Part shown: positions 22,600 to 33,892 of the stretch, in pieces | Numbering within the stretch: the stretch's first letter is position 1 | Layout of the letters: every line of letters begins with the position of its first letter | The notes under the pieces: model-generated | Told to the model about the DNA's origin: nothing | Database searches by the model: none | What the model saw: the letters and a program-made list of their open reading frames with translations, nothing else | Position numbers and translations under genes: made by a program | Source of the DNA: Amaurobius ferox | Taxonomy: Eukaryota > Arthropoda > Arachnida > Araneae > Amaurobiidae | NCBI GenBank assembly: GCA_951213105.1 | Contig: OX578136.1 | Coordinates: 153,677,178-153,741,177, forward strand | Reading direction: 5' to 3' | DNA: 64,000 nt

Positions 22600-23102
22600 C
22601 GTGCGACTCACATATTGGGTTTAGAGTAGCTATCTGCACGGCCGGGAAAGGATACCTCCTGCATTCAGGAGGCACCCAAGGTCTACCATCCCACCAAACG
22701 AACTTTTATTTAGGTCTAAAAATATTACAATTTATAATAAATATTGTGATTAAGCAGACAGTTTTACATTATATTTGAACTTGACAAGTACGTCCATTTT
22801 ACAAAAATGGGAAAATGGTTATTGCGAATATAGATAAAAAGATCATTGAAAACTAATATTTAGAGTGAGGTATAATAACATAATAAAATATAGATTAAAA
22901 TGAAAGAAAATAATAAAATTTTAAAAGTAAAATTTAGAAAATATATAAAAAGAAAATATATGAAAAGGAAAAAAAAAATTGCCGTATGAAAACAAAAACA
23001 GAAATTTAGAATAAAATTTAGAAAAGAAAAATAAGAAAAAATACAAATAAAAAGTGTCAAAAGAAAAAGAAAGATCCAAAAAAATAAGAATAGTTAACAT
23101 AG
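22600..23102. other. Inter-fragment sequence, no gene seen
   Basis: The left 90 bases are GC-richer (GGCCGGGAAAGGATACCTCC). The remainder is A/T low complexity up to a 24-base T tract. Confidence 0.4.
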
Positions 23103-23426
23103 CTTTTTTTTTTTTTTTTTTTTTTAAAGAAAAAATAGAGGGAACACAATAAGTTCATATAAGTTAATAAGAATGAAATAAAGGGATTCATTGATCAAAA
23201 TTAAATGAGAGCAGAATCTACTCATAAGCTTAGGTCACTTTATTAGAAGTTTCCATGGAAACAAGAATACAGTTTTTAATTTTATCTACTGAAGAGGGAT
23301 TTGAACGAACTTTGGAGAACCGAATTGGTTTATTAGAGGGGAAAGGTTTGCAGAGATGAAATTTTTTAGGAAAAGGACAATCGAAAATGTAATGGTCAAC
23401 GTCACCGTATGTCGGAGGTCTGAAAG
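23103..23426 (-). mobile_element. LINE 3' end: C-terminal zinc-knuckle part and poly(A)
   Basis: On the minus strand 23410-23280 reads YGDVDHYIFDCPFPKKFH, then CKPFPSNKPIRFSKVR. This fits the His-Cys end of the C-terminal zinc knuckle of R1/Jockey-type LINEs. A T24 tract (23103-23126) is then the poly(A) tail. It should follow 21088 in an intact element, but here it lies to the right of it, so the element is out of order. Confidence 0.6.
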
Positions 23427-23619
23427 TGACTCTAGTACAACTAGTACGGATTCAGTGGATTTTGGCGGATTAGTGCCGATTTCAAAATTGAGAGGATAAC
23501 AACCACGCAGGATAGTCACCTCGGTAAAAAATAGTAGTAGCAGGAGGCTAATCTGAGGTCAAAATAGCAGAAGGTGATCAGTCGGATTGTTAGTTGCACG
23601 CCAATCTGATATTAGAGAG

Positions 23620-23850
23620 TGGGAGTGCAGAGTCCATTTCGACAATAAGAGCTTTCAATTTCGCTCCAGTAGCTCGACTGTAAAGTGTTGTCTGGCCAGT
23701 TCGGAGATTCAGGGTTCGACTCCCGGTTAGGCCAGTAAGGTTCATTTCCACTATAAGAAATACGAATTTCACCCCATTAGCTTTGTTGTCTTACCAGGTT
23801 AAAGGTCCATCGACCAAATCCCAGTTAAGAGTTCTTTACAATAGTTCAGA
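23620..23850 (+). repeat. Two tandem tRNA-like units
   Basis: Unit 1 (about 23630-23745) contains GCTCCAGTAGCTCGACTGTA and box B GGGTTCGACTCCCGG, tRNA-like but lacking an obvious acceptor stem. Unit 2 (23746-23850) is a decayed copy with matching CATTTC-ACTATAAGA and AAATCCCAGTTA. It is probably a tRNA-derived SINE fragment, not a functional tRNA. Confidence 0.45.
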
Positions 23851-25788
23851 AAATCTTAGCCCTATAGGTTATAAAAAGACCGAATTTCTATTTTTCTAAG
23901 GACCTTAAAATTTGTGGCAGCAATTTTTAATAAGCGTATAATAAGTCTGGTGATCAGACGTACGATGCTGTTTATGTAGAAATGCCCCTACTGTTGATAT
24001 GTCCTTACATTGTTTATAACGAAAGATTGGAATAATCGAAGAAAGTTATCTTAATTTTTTATATTAGTATCATTTAGAATATATTTTTCTAAACTTGGGA
24101 ACCGTTTTACTCGTCAGTGCTAAAATTGTTTTCCACGTTCTATTGCGTACTCTGTTTTTGTGCATGAAATGCTGAAAGAGAGGCTTTTTGTGAGAAGTCA
24201 AATTAAATTAAATATTTCCGATAAAGAAAAAAAACATAAAAAATTGCCAAATATTGAAATCGAATTTCTTAGCTTCGCTATTGCTGAATTAACTAAAATT
24301 TAAAAGGCTCGCTTTTAAATATGGGTAATCAAAGACACTTAGATTTTATAATAGCAGGGCTTATATTGCTAAGAGTCTATGTCTTTTTTATAAAAATCAT
24401 TTATGAATCATTTTTATCTTGACTGAAATTTCAATTCAATTTTTTTTGTGTAGAAGAAGTTTATATTTATTTTAGTAAATATATATTATCTGGCAAAAAA
24501 ATTTTGGCAATTTAGAGAATCGTTACACTTTGATATTAATTTGATTTTGGTTTTAATAAAAAATGGAACATTTTTCTTATCAAAAATAATCCACAAATAT
24601 TTAAACAAAAGAAGGAAAATGTTTAAATTTATTATAAAACAGTGCATTCTCAAGTAATTTTAAACAACAAAACCAGTTCCACGATGCTAGGATAAATCAT
24701 TCTCAAGATATTCCCATTATTTTAACTTTTGCTGAGTTGGCACTCATTAAAGTTACACCAAGTTACAAAATAAAGAAATAAATATTAAAACTGCAAATTG
24801 GGTGTGAAATAAATATTGACTTAATGTTCTATTTTGAGCGATTCTACAAAATTTAATAGACATGCAGAGAAGAAGACTGAAAAAATAATTTGAGATACTA
24901 CAAATACTCATATATTATATGTAGATTTGAGTTTGGGAAATTCCTCTGATTATCAACTTACTAGCAGCAGTTTCAATAATTTAAATATTTCTTAAATTCT
25001 CAATTTAAATAATTTAATCTCTTAATTTCTTCAATTACAACGCTCTTGCGTTTAAATAAGTTAAAGATAGTCATATGATGCCAAATTTTTTATTTTCTAA
25101 TGTCCTGGATAAAGCTGTATCGAACTTGCCCTTAGAAGGGTCTGCGACCTGTAAAAGGTTTAGCGTATCAAGTTAAAGAATACACAATCTTTTAAAGATC
25201 ATCAGCACTATTTTAGACTTTAGATTTGAAACACTTTTTTAGAGTTTTAGGTATTAGACATGGCTAATCTATTGTAAGTCGTCTTAATCCTTTCTTTCAT
25301 CTACCACTTTTTGTGAAACGAATGTTAAGATGAGATTTTTTATCTCTCTCTGAAGAGTGAAATAATTAATTAGCATATTCTTTAGTCATCCATGGGATGA
25401 GCAGCTTTGAAACTACTCGAGCAAGACTGGATTAACCAGATTCATATCCGTATACATGTTGCATATTCTAAGCGTAATACAACGTGGTTTTTTCTGAGTA
25501 AATGGTACTTCCTTACTATGAGAAATCTTAAATTTTAATTGCTGTTTTGAACAATTTCTTGTCAAGATTATCCAACAGACCTTTTCCGCATTAATGCCGT
25601 TATTTCGAAACATAGTCACTCTTTTAATTTTTCGTATTTAATTTAAAATATTAATTTTGTTTAAACAACCACTTTTAAAACTTTTTATTATATTTTTAAA
25701 TAATATTCCATTGAATTTAATATATTTACATTTAAACCCTTTGTAGAGTCTACTTGTAAGATAAAATAATGACAACACCACCCGAGTG
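23851..25788. other. No gene seen
   Basis: AT-rich sequence. Short frames only, and no repeat family recognised. Confidence 0.5.
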
Positions 25789-26070
25789 TCATCGTAGGGC
25801 TAGTGATGAACCATGGTTCAAATTTCGGTTTGAATTTCAATTTTTACTTTCTCATACGTCGTATTGTAAAAGTATTGTTCTCACGAAAATTTTCAGTTTC
25901 GAGATCTTGATACCAATATATGTTTTAGGACGTCCCGAATCCGTTTTGACTATTTTTGGAGGGATGTCCGTCTGTCTGTCTTTGGTCAATTTCTTATGAA
26001 CATAATAGTTGCCACAAATATTAATATATTTTCACGAAACTATATATTTGGTTTTGTTAACGAAAAATCT
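25789..26070 (-). mobile_element. H-type 3' end remnant
   Basis: TTTTTACTTTCTCATACGTC, then GTAAAAGTATTG, CACGAAAATTTTCAGTTTCG and GATGTCCGTCTGTCTGTC parallel the 3' part of the H elements in reverse. A second copy with the same order is at 58720-59100. Confidence 0.4.
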
Positions 26071-26212
26071 AGATATAGATAGAATTTTCTTAAATTTGAG
26101 AGAAAAAAATACTTTTACAAGTTGTTCAAAATTTTATATTTTCTTAAAATAACAGCACAGGACAAAATGTGACAGAATAATGCATGAAAAGGGTTATTCA
26201 ATGATCACGAAG

Positions 26213-27116
26213 TTGCGTCATTAGTAAGACATATGTCCAAAAGAATATTTGGATTATTTTGAAAGTTCGTCTCAATAAAAATATAATTTCTTTTTCGAAG
26301 TTAATTCATCTATTTCTTGAGGTATGGTAATAAGCTAACAGTCAAGGAGATGGGGTATATTATTTTTATATTTACATAGACTCATGTGATCTCTGTATGA
26401 AACGGAACCTGCAGGAAACGAAACACTGTCATAAGCGGATAACATTGTTAGTCCTGTCCAAAAATATAGGAAATTTATGTAATTTGTTCTGTGTGAAATG
26501 GAACCTGCACAACGTGGAAACGGACAGGCAATTTAAAATAATTTGTTAATAAAGTACCTGTTGTAAACTAAAAACGGAAAAATCATGTTTCAGCCATTCA
26601 TTTCCAAGGCAATAACAAAGCGTACCTCGCAAATGAAAACAGTACTACTAAAACAGAACTTTCTATTAAATCATATGGCGATTCTCTGTAGATTTTCATG
26701 GCGATTTTCACTAGAACGGTTCGTGCGAGCGTTCTCATGAACAACTTTTCGCATTCAAGTGTTAATCATTCTTATTCGTGTTAGTTATTCTCATTCAAGT
26801 GTTAATCACTCGGGTTTTTTTCTATGGCGAAAGTTATTTTTGAACTTCAAAAACTTTCAGTTAATCGGGGGAAAATGGAACATTAGAAACATCAATCAAT
26901 GCACGATTTTTATCTGAAAGTCGCATCATTAGTAAGACATATGTCCAAGAAAACATTTGGATTATTTTGAAAGTTCATCTCAGTAAAAATACAATTGTTT
27001 TTCGAAGTAAATCTATTTTTAAGGTATTATCTAGTTTTAAGGTATAGTAATAAGCTAACAGTCAACGACATGCGGTATATTATTTTTATATTTACGTATA
27101 CTCATGTGATCTCAGT
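26213..27116 (+). repeat. Direct duplication of a ~190-base segment
   Basis: 26213-26398 and 26922-27116 share ATTAGTAAGACATATGTCCA, TTTGGATTATTTTGAAAGTT, GTAATAAGCTAACAGTCAA and TATTATTTTTATATTTAC, in order, with point differences. The offset is about 707 bases. Between them are GAAACGGAACCTGCAGGAAA-type phrases. Confidence 0.65.
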
Positions 27117-28048
27117 ATACGAAAATGTACGTATATACATATTTAAAATAATTAAATTAGCTATTATGGTATAATATAGTATTAAGTGAGTCTATATAAA
27201 TTTTACAGAATTTTTAAAGTCGTGTATGGGCAGTGTTTGTTTCAGGTACACCTCCGAAAACATTTTATGTTAATCTAGTTTCTATTTATGTAACAGCATT
27301 TACGTATATTTATATAGAGCAAATAGGAAACTTGCCCTCTAAAATTTCATTTGCCCCCCACCCCCTCCTGTCAAAAAATCCTGAAAGAAACACTATGTAT
27401 AGATAAAAATTACATTTGGATCATCTGCATTTACAGCTAAACCTTAAACTTAGCTTTTTCTGACATAACCTGAACCGGAAAACATAACCTGAAACGGAAA
27501 CCTTTACAAGACGGAAAATCCTACCAGTCCCATGAAATTTTGTTTAGTAATTGTGGTGAAAAGAAGGCCGTATTACAATTTTTGCGTTCCTGACTTTATT
27601 AATCCGCACAGGGATGCAAGTTACCCCCCCCCCCGGAGGGATACATCAACAAACATAGTGTCAATCAAAAGATTTTTTCGAGCCCTTTAAAATGAAGGGT
27701 AATAATATGCTATAACTGCGATCATTTGGAACAACAATAAAGATTTTTCAAATTGTTTCTTGTAAAATTCGCAGAAGAAAGGTGAGCTGCTTGAAAATGG
27801 ATTCTAGTATGAGAAAGTCGAGTTGAACCACATCCCAGTAAATTACATTGAAGCTCGAACAACATTAACCCTTCAGGTTAGATGAAGTAATCATTAAGGA
27901 TTTAAAATGACCCAAACGTGATTTATTTTTCAAAGCCCCTGCGGTTTCTTACAATGATTTTCAATTCACTAATAATACAACGCTGATGTTAGTCTGTATT
28001 AAAAAAAATAGAGAATGAAGATGTCGTTCAGATTGGAACTTTCCTCTT
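27117..28048. other. No gene seen
   Basis: AT-rich sequence with a C-tract at 27626-27635 followed by GGAGGG, and CCCCCCACCCCCTCCTG near 27355. These may be worn ends of hAT-like MITEs, but I could not pair them. Confidence 0.4.
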
Positions 28049-28339
28049 CCATCTGACATTTCAAGGACTCATGGACGGTGGTTTACGAAGTGCCCAGGAG
28101 GAGAAAAATTCCCCCCTTTAAACTCCGAGAGCAGAGGAAAAAAGATACTAAGGAGATTTACATAAATGAGACAGTTTAAATCTCGCTTGTAGGGGGGGGG
28201 GGGGCGACCGAAGTCAGGCCCTTCCCCAAGTCTTACAGAAAGAGGAGAAAGAGCTAAGGCCCAAGCAGGCATCTAGCGAAAGGAAAAAGAGAGGGGAGGT
28301 AGAAGCGCGCCCCGAGAGACGCAGGGCCCCATCTGACAT
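28049..28339. mobile_element. GC-rich insertion with 11-bp flanking repeat
   Basis: CCATCTGACAT occurs at 28049-28059 and 28329-28339 and flanks a 269-base segment much richer in G than its surroundings, with a G12-13 tract at 28192-28204. The exact flanking repeat indicates an insertion. The segment lacks recognisable SINE, LTR or TIR features. Confidence 0.5.
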
Positions 28340-28820
28340 CTGAAAGAGAAGAGCCTGGGGTGCACTTTTAAATTTAATCCAAAAGGTAAGAAAAATCTTC
28401 CTAGTACCTTAATAGATAGAACGTTATCTAGCTTGATTCAAATACCTGTTGTGACTGAAACTTCTTACAAATTTAATAAATAATTTAGATGTCTGTAGGT
28501 ATTCCGCATTCATTCAGAAAATTAATGCAAAATATCCGGAGTGCGAATCTCCATTCAACTTTCTCATGCATTCATCTTCATTAGTGTTCAGTTCTACTTG
28601 TATCACAATCATTATCAGAACAAATAAAAATGATGTTCATTTTTCTAATTTTTTATTCAATTTATTCTTATAACCTATGTTGTAGATATTTTGTAAAAGT
28701 TACTTATTTCAACTTGGCAACAGCTTAGTGATGCTGATATATGGATTTGGTTTATCTGTATAAACATAAATATTTGTTATACCATTAGACTTTTTTATGT
28801 CCTTCTTAGCGCAATTCAGA
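28340..28820. other. No gene seen
   Basis: AT-rich sequence with no identifiable feature before the minisatellite. Confidence 0.5.
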
Positions 28821-30031
28821 TAATCAATTTTTCACATATACTATATACTCCCATCATTGTTTAGAGAGTTTTCATTGCTTTTTACAGAAAATGATCAATT
28901 TTTCACATATACTATATACTCCCATCATTGTTTAGAGAGTTTTCATTGCTTTTTACAGAAAATGATCAATTTTTCACATATACTATATACTCCCATCATT
29001 GTTTAGAGAGTTTTCATTGCTTTTTACAGAAAATGATCAATTTTTCACATATACTATATACTCCCATCATTGTTTAGAGAGTTTTCATTGCTTTTTACAG
29101 AAAATGATCAATTTTTCACATATACTATATACTCCCATCATTGTTTAGAGAGTTTTCATTGCTTTTTACAGAAAATGATCAATTTTTCACATATACTATA
29201 TACTCCCATCATTGTTTAGAGAGTTTTCATTGCTTTTTACAGAAAATGATCAATTTTTCACATATACTATATACTCCCATCATTGTTTAGAGAGTTTTCA
29301 TTGCTTTTTACAGAAAATGATCAATTTTTCACATATACTATATACTCCCATCATTGTTTAGAGAGTTTTCATTGCTTTTTACAGAAAATGATCAATTTTT
29401 CACATATACTATATACTCCCATCATTGTTTAGAGAGTTTTCATTGCTTTTTACAGAAAATGATCAATTTTTCACATATACTATATACTCCCATCATTGTT
29501 TAGAGAGTTTTCATTGCTTTTTACAGAAAATGATCAATTTTTCACATATACTATATACTCCCATCATTGTTTAGAGAGTTTTCATTGCTTTTTACAGAAA
29601 ATGATCAATTTTTCACATATACTATATACTCCCATCATTATTTAGAGAGTTTTCATTGCTTTTTACAGAAAATGATCAATTTTTCACATATACTATATAC
29701 TCCCATCATTGTTTAGAGAGTTTTCATTGCTTTTTACAGAAAATGCTCAATTTTTCACATATACTATATACTCCCATCATTGTTTAGAGAGTTTTCATTG
29801 CTTTTTACAGAAAATGATCAATTTTTCACATATACTATATACTCCCATCATTGTTTAGAGAGTTTTCATTGCTTTTTACAGAAAATGATCAATTTTTCAC
29901 ATATACTATATACTCCCATCATTGTTTAGAGAGTTTTCATTGCTTTTTACAGAAAATGATCAATTTTTCACATATACTATATACTCCCATCATTGTTTAG
30001 AGAGTTTTCATTGCTTTTTACAGAAAATGAT
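28821..30031 (+). repeat. 71-base minisatellite, 17 units
   Basis: The unit begins ATGATCAATTTTTCACATAT and continues with ACTATATACTCCCATCATTG, then TTTAGAGAGTTTTCATTGC. The period is exactly 71 throughout. Units are almost identical. I see only two internal single-base changes (ATTGTTTAG to ATTATTTAG near 29639; ATGATCAA to ATGCTCAA near 29746) plus a variant first boundary at 28821. No reading frame spans the array. Confidence 0.97.
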
Positions 30032-30032
30032 A

Positions 30033-30300
30033 TAATACTAAATTCTTAAAATTCAAGTAACTCGAGTTCTAATCATGGAAATGGCCAAAAATTTTGTATA
30101 AATTTGGTTTTATCTATCGGCGCATGAAATTTGATAGCATGCGCATTCATTTCATCTTCACACATACACACACGCACATACATATTTACAAAAATGTTCG
30201 AAATGTACTCGGGATGTCTTAAAACGTGCTTATTTGTCAAAATCTCGAATTCGAAAAATTTCAGAACAATAATTTCTCTGTACAATAATAGTATGAGGAA
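30033..30300 (+). mobile_element. H1-type 3' half remnant
   Basis: CACACATACACACACGCAC, AAAAATGTTCGAAATGTACT, CGGGATGTCTTAAAACGTGC and TCTCGAATTCGAAAAATTTC follow the order of the H1 3' half (CA tract, AAAAATGTTTGATTCGTGAT, GGGATGCTTGAAACGTGC, CTCGAATTCGAATTTT). The hairpin is degraded. Confidence 0.5.
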
Positions 30301-31160
30301 GTATAAAAGCGATTCAAATCAACAATTTTATTTCATAAACGACTACTGTTATTTAATTACACTGAACTTGTAGCATTTAACAGAATTAAAAGAAACATCA
30401 TCGATTTCGGAAAATGCTTGGTGCCATTAAATTTTGAAATTTTACATATTTATAAATAACTAGAACGAATTGCCCGATGCTGCCCGTATCCTAAAAAAAC
30501 ATCCGCTACATAAATAATACAAATAATATCACTCAATTTCGCGAGGGCCTGTTTTGAACAAAAATCATTCTCGCGCTGCGTTTTTTCCATGCACAATTGT
30601 TCCAATTATACAAATAAATTTAACAACGACTATATCTATACGTCGTTTTTCTCCAAAGAAATGTGCATGCCCCCAGTTTTGACGCCATGAAGATGGAAGA
30701 ATTTCCCCCGCTTGCGTTCGAATATAAAATCGCAATTTTTATAGGCCCACTTAAAAATTAGCAAATAATTCATAAATCTAGTAATTAAAAATATTATTAG
30801 CATGAGAAGATATCCCCCGTATTCAGGCCAAAAATAGGAAGAGTGCAAATCTTCAATTTGCTAATGCACGAAAATAAAAATGAAATATACTAAAATATGC
30901 ATATTTCGATGTATTCCAACAATTTTTTAAACATGATTAAAATATCCTATGGATTAGGTTTAAAGCTAGTTAGAAAGATCGCTCTTCGGTATTTTCAATG
31001 GTGTTAAGATGAAAATTTTGTTTTAATATGTTCTATCGATGAAGAACTGATTTGTATGAAAATCATTCAAAATTGCACTTCATTTAAAATATCGAAAAGC
31101 TAATTTGAATTTTAAAAATTTGATCCGTGGTATCTCGGTGCCTGACTTATTTATAAAACT
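30301..31160. other. No gene seen
   Basis: AT-rich sequence. A minus frame at 30636-30848 has no recognisable domain. Confidence 0.5.
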
Positions 31161-31484
31161 GATATAATAAAAATTTTATTCTTGACTGTTATAATAAAAA
31201 TTTTATTCTTGACTGTTATAATAAAAATTTTATTCTTGACTGTTATAATAAAAATTTTATTCTTGACTGTTATAATAAAAATTTTATTCTTGACTGATAT
31301 AATAAAAATTTTATTCTTGACTGTTATAATAAAAATTTTATTCTTGACTGATATAATAAAAATTTTATTCTTGACTGTTATAATAAAAATTTTATTCTTG
31401 ACTGATATAATAAAAATTTTATTCTTGACTGTTATAATAAAAATTTTATTCTTGACTGATATAATAAAAACTTTATTCTTGACT
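31161..31484 (+). repeat. 27-base minisatellite, 12 units
   Basis: The unit is G[AT]TATAATAAAAATTTTATT plus CTTGACT. Position 2 is A or T in the order A,T,T,T,T,A,T,A,T,A,T,A, so the right half is a 54-base alternating repeat. One extra change (ATTTT to ACTTT) marks the last unit. The period is a multiple of three, which explains a long repetitive open frame; I do not consider it a gene. Confidence 0.95.
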
Positions 31485-32174
31485 GTTCTTTATTTTCATT
31501 AATTTTCAACTCTTCAAAACACTAAAAATTAATGTCAGTAATTCTATAAATTATCGACCATTTTCTGGATCATTAAATCAACTGATGTTTATTTGAAACT
31601 TATTCAATTTTTTTCAATCCATTCGGTTATTTCGGTTTTGATAACAAAAGGTATTTTTGAAAGTGTTATCTATATTTTGCCTTAATTCAATACATAGTTT
31701 TTAATCATTTAGTTTCTTGCAATATAGTAGTTTACTTTTACAATATAATTGATAAAATTCCTCCAATCGAAAATTATCAATCCGCTAATTTTTTTTATCC
31801 TATCAGCTTTTCATCCTATATTTTAAAGGTTTTGTTTTGCATTACCTAATATAGTAAACCAATTTTATAAAATTATTTTCTTTCCTAAATACAGTGTATT
31901 TTTTTCATTTTTTCTTATTAAGTTTATTTGGCAATCTGTTTCTTAACGGGTCAAGGCAGATACATTATTATTGGCAACTAACATTATTATCTAACATTAT
32001 TATTGGCAAAATTTTTCCCATACTATTTCCCTACTATTTATACTATTATATATACACTACTATTTATACTACTATACTACTATATATACTTCCCACTATA
32101 TATATACAAAAATTTTCCTATACTATTTTTTCCATACTAAAAAGTTTTCCTTGAAGCACGTATTTCTCAGAAGT
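31485..32174. other. No gene seen; TACTAT-rich low complexity at 32015-32110
   Basis: AT-rich with repeated ATACTA and TATATA words. Hydrophobic frames here come from base composition. Confidence 0.55.
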
Positions 32175-32565
32175 TACTATAGGTAAAGATTTGATAATGA
32201 CTGATATAGATTTAGCATCAAATTCTAAAAGTGGTTGAAGGGTTTATTAATGATTTCCGCTTCCGGTTCTTTATCATTTCTGGTTCAAAAATTTTTATTG
32301 TACTTAAAATATCTATTTCCCATAATATACTATAGATAAAGATTATATAATGACTGATATATATTTAGCATCAAATTCCAAAGGAGATATAGGAGCTTAC
32401 TAAGGATTTCCGCTTCCGTTTCAAAAAATATCCTTGAGACACCTATGTCTGAAATTCAGATATAGATAGAACTTAGAGGATTACTGATATGGATTCAGCA
32501 TTGAATTCCAGAGGGGACAGAGATGGTCACTAAAGATTTCCCCTCCCGGTTCTAGAGATGACACA
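32175..32565 (+). repeat. Three diverged ~140-base tandem units
   Basis: Each unit has a TATAGATA/AGGTAAAGA start, then ATAATGACTGATATA or the like, TTTAGCATCAAATTC and GATTTCCGCTTCCGGTTC. Units begin near 32180, 32328 and 32458. Confidence 0.6.
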
Positions 32566-32650
32566 TCATATTTTTCTGAAAATTCACATGACTGCACGAA
32601 ACAAATATGTAAAAAAGAATAAAAATTTATAAGTATGGTAAACACGTCTA

Positions 32651-32920
32651 CAAATATTTTAAATAATTTCTATCAAAGACTACAAAATTAGTAAACTGTT
32701 TTAATTTAAAAAACGTGCACTAAAATACATTGCCACCTATAATGGACGTTAAGTCTGAAAGTGCTCTGGCACTCTAACATTGCCACTGATGATGGACGTT
32801 ATGGCGTCGAAAAGCGTACTGGCACTATCTAAAATGTAAATTTTCATGTACGTTAATCGTGGTGCTTTTTTTAATACAATTTACTAATTCTGTAGTCTTT
32901 GATAGAAAATATTTATAAAG
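32651..32920. mobile_element. Foldback (inverted-repeat) element
   Basis: The left arm 32651-32723 (CAAATATTTTAAATAATTTC, TATCAAAGACTACAAAATTA, GTAAACTGTTTTAATTTAAA) pairs with the right arm 32858-32920 (reverse complement TATCAAAGACTACAGAATTA, GTAAATTGTATTAAAAAAAG). The loop holds a 58-base direct duplication, ATTGCCAC-TATAATGGACGT then ATTGCCAC-TGATGATGGACG, with TCTGGCACT/ACTGGCACT. Non-coding. Confidence 0.65.
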
Positions 32921-33592
32921 AATGTTTAATAGTTCCCCCAAAAATGGAGTTTGCACACAATTCGCCACCATCTGAAAGACTCCTTCATAAATTTCTTATT
33001 ATCATTCTCGAGTTATTTAAAATTTTTGTATGTTCATGTTTTATTAAATAGGTAAAAATGCCTTTACTCTAAAATAAAATTAATATGACAACTTTGTTAT
33101 TTTTAATATTACTTTTCAGAAATTTTTATCGTAAGCAAAGTGTTAATATTTGAAAATCGAGAAATACTGGGAAAAATATTGAAATCCCAATTTTGAAAAT
33201 TAAGAATACTAAAATACCAGTTCTTAATTTTCCGGTATTGAATGCCCTGCATCAAATGTCCAGTACTTTTCCTGTACAGTGAGTAAAACTGCATTACAAT
33301 TTCTACTTTAGGTACAGGAAGAACGGTGTTTGTGTAAAGAATTAAGTGATTGGGCCTGGTACAATAATTCCAAATGTAATTACTGAAATCAAATTCACTT
33401 TTAGCGAGATCGATACATAAGAATACTCTAATTACTGTTATTTCAAATAATAATATTTGTTAATTTGTAGCAAAAGTTGTGTGTTGGAAACATTATATTA
33501 ATTGAATAGATAAAAATTAATTTCGATATAAATCAGAAAACTGTTATTTTATGAAATCCTGTCAAACAAAACGCATTATACATAAATTAACT
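32921..33592. other. No gene seen
   Basis: AT-rich sequence. The polyadenylation hexamer of the next gene lies at its right edge. Confidence 0.5.
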
Positions 33593-33598
33593 TTTATT
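33593..33598 (-). terminator. Polyadenylation signal AATAAA
   Basis: It lies 115 bases beyond the stop codon of the peptide gene at 33713-33892, on the same strand. Confidence 0.55.
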
Positions 33599-33712
33599 AA
33601 TTGACAATATATACATTTGTACTGAACATTATTTTCTTTGAACAAGGCGTTTTCTTCCCCTTTGACATCACACAATATTTTGATAACTTTCTAACATTTC
33701 CTTCAGAATTAT

Positions 33713-33892
33713 TTATCCCAAATTCTGCTCTTGCAGCAGTTTGGCAATGATTCCTGCAACAAGTATCTCAGCGATTCCGCCACCTCCTCCACGACGATTC
33801 TTCATATGATGGGCGTACGTCTCTTGCACCAGCACACACCCCAGGACGAGAAAGACTAACATAAGGCAGATGAATTTTGTACTGGAAATCAT
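33713..33892 (-). CDS. Glycine-rich secreted peptide, paralogue 2 (short)
   Basis: A 59-residue protein, too short for most gene finders. Residues 1-27 are a textbook signal peptide (MISSTKFICLMLVFLVLG, then CVLVQETYA). The 32-residue mature part is HHMKNRR, GGGGG, IAEILVAGIIAKLLQ, EQNLG. The Gly run followed by AEILVAGIIAKLLQ aligns with ASILAAGIVVKLLQ in the gene at 63313-63714 and TLLAAGAVAKLLQ in the gene at 940-1188. The HH at the mature start matches HHGP of the 63-kb paralogue, but the PMLIFK motif is absent. The start is fixed by an acceptor ending at 33901 (CTTTTTCATTTTAG), only eight bases (AACACAAG) before the ATG. The stop is TAA, with AATAAA 115 bases on. The mature peptide is basic plus hydrophobic, so membrane activity is conceivable, but nothing proves it. 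Confidence 0.72.
   Translation of the reverse strand: MISSTKFICLMLVFLVLGCVLVQETYAHHMKNRRGGGGGIAEILVAGIIAKLLQEQNLG

Noticed and set aside
22860..23060. Phe-rich 66-residue minus-strand frame
   Set aside because: Pure A/T low complexity between LINE fragments.
28821..30031. CRISPR array
   Set aside because: The 71-base unit is repeated without unique spacers, and the context is eukaryotic.
31182..31502. 106-residue repetitive open frame (nine-residue repeat)
   Set aside because: It is the 27-base minisatellite read in frame. There is no start context, and the flanks are not coding.
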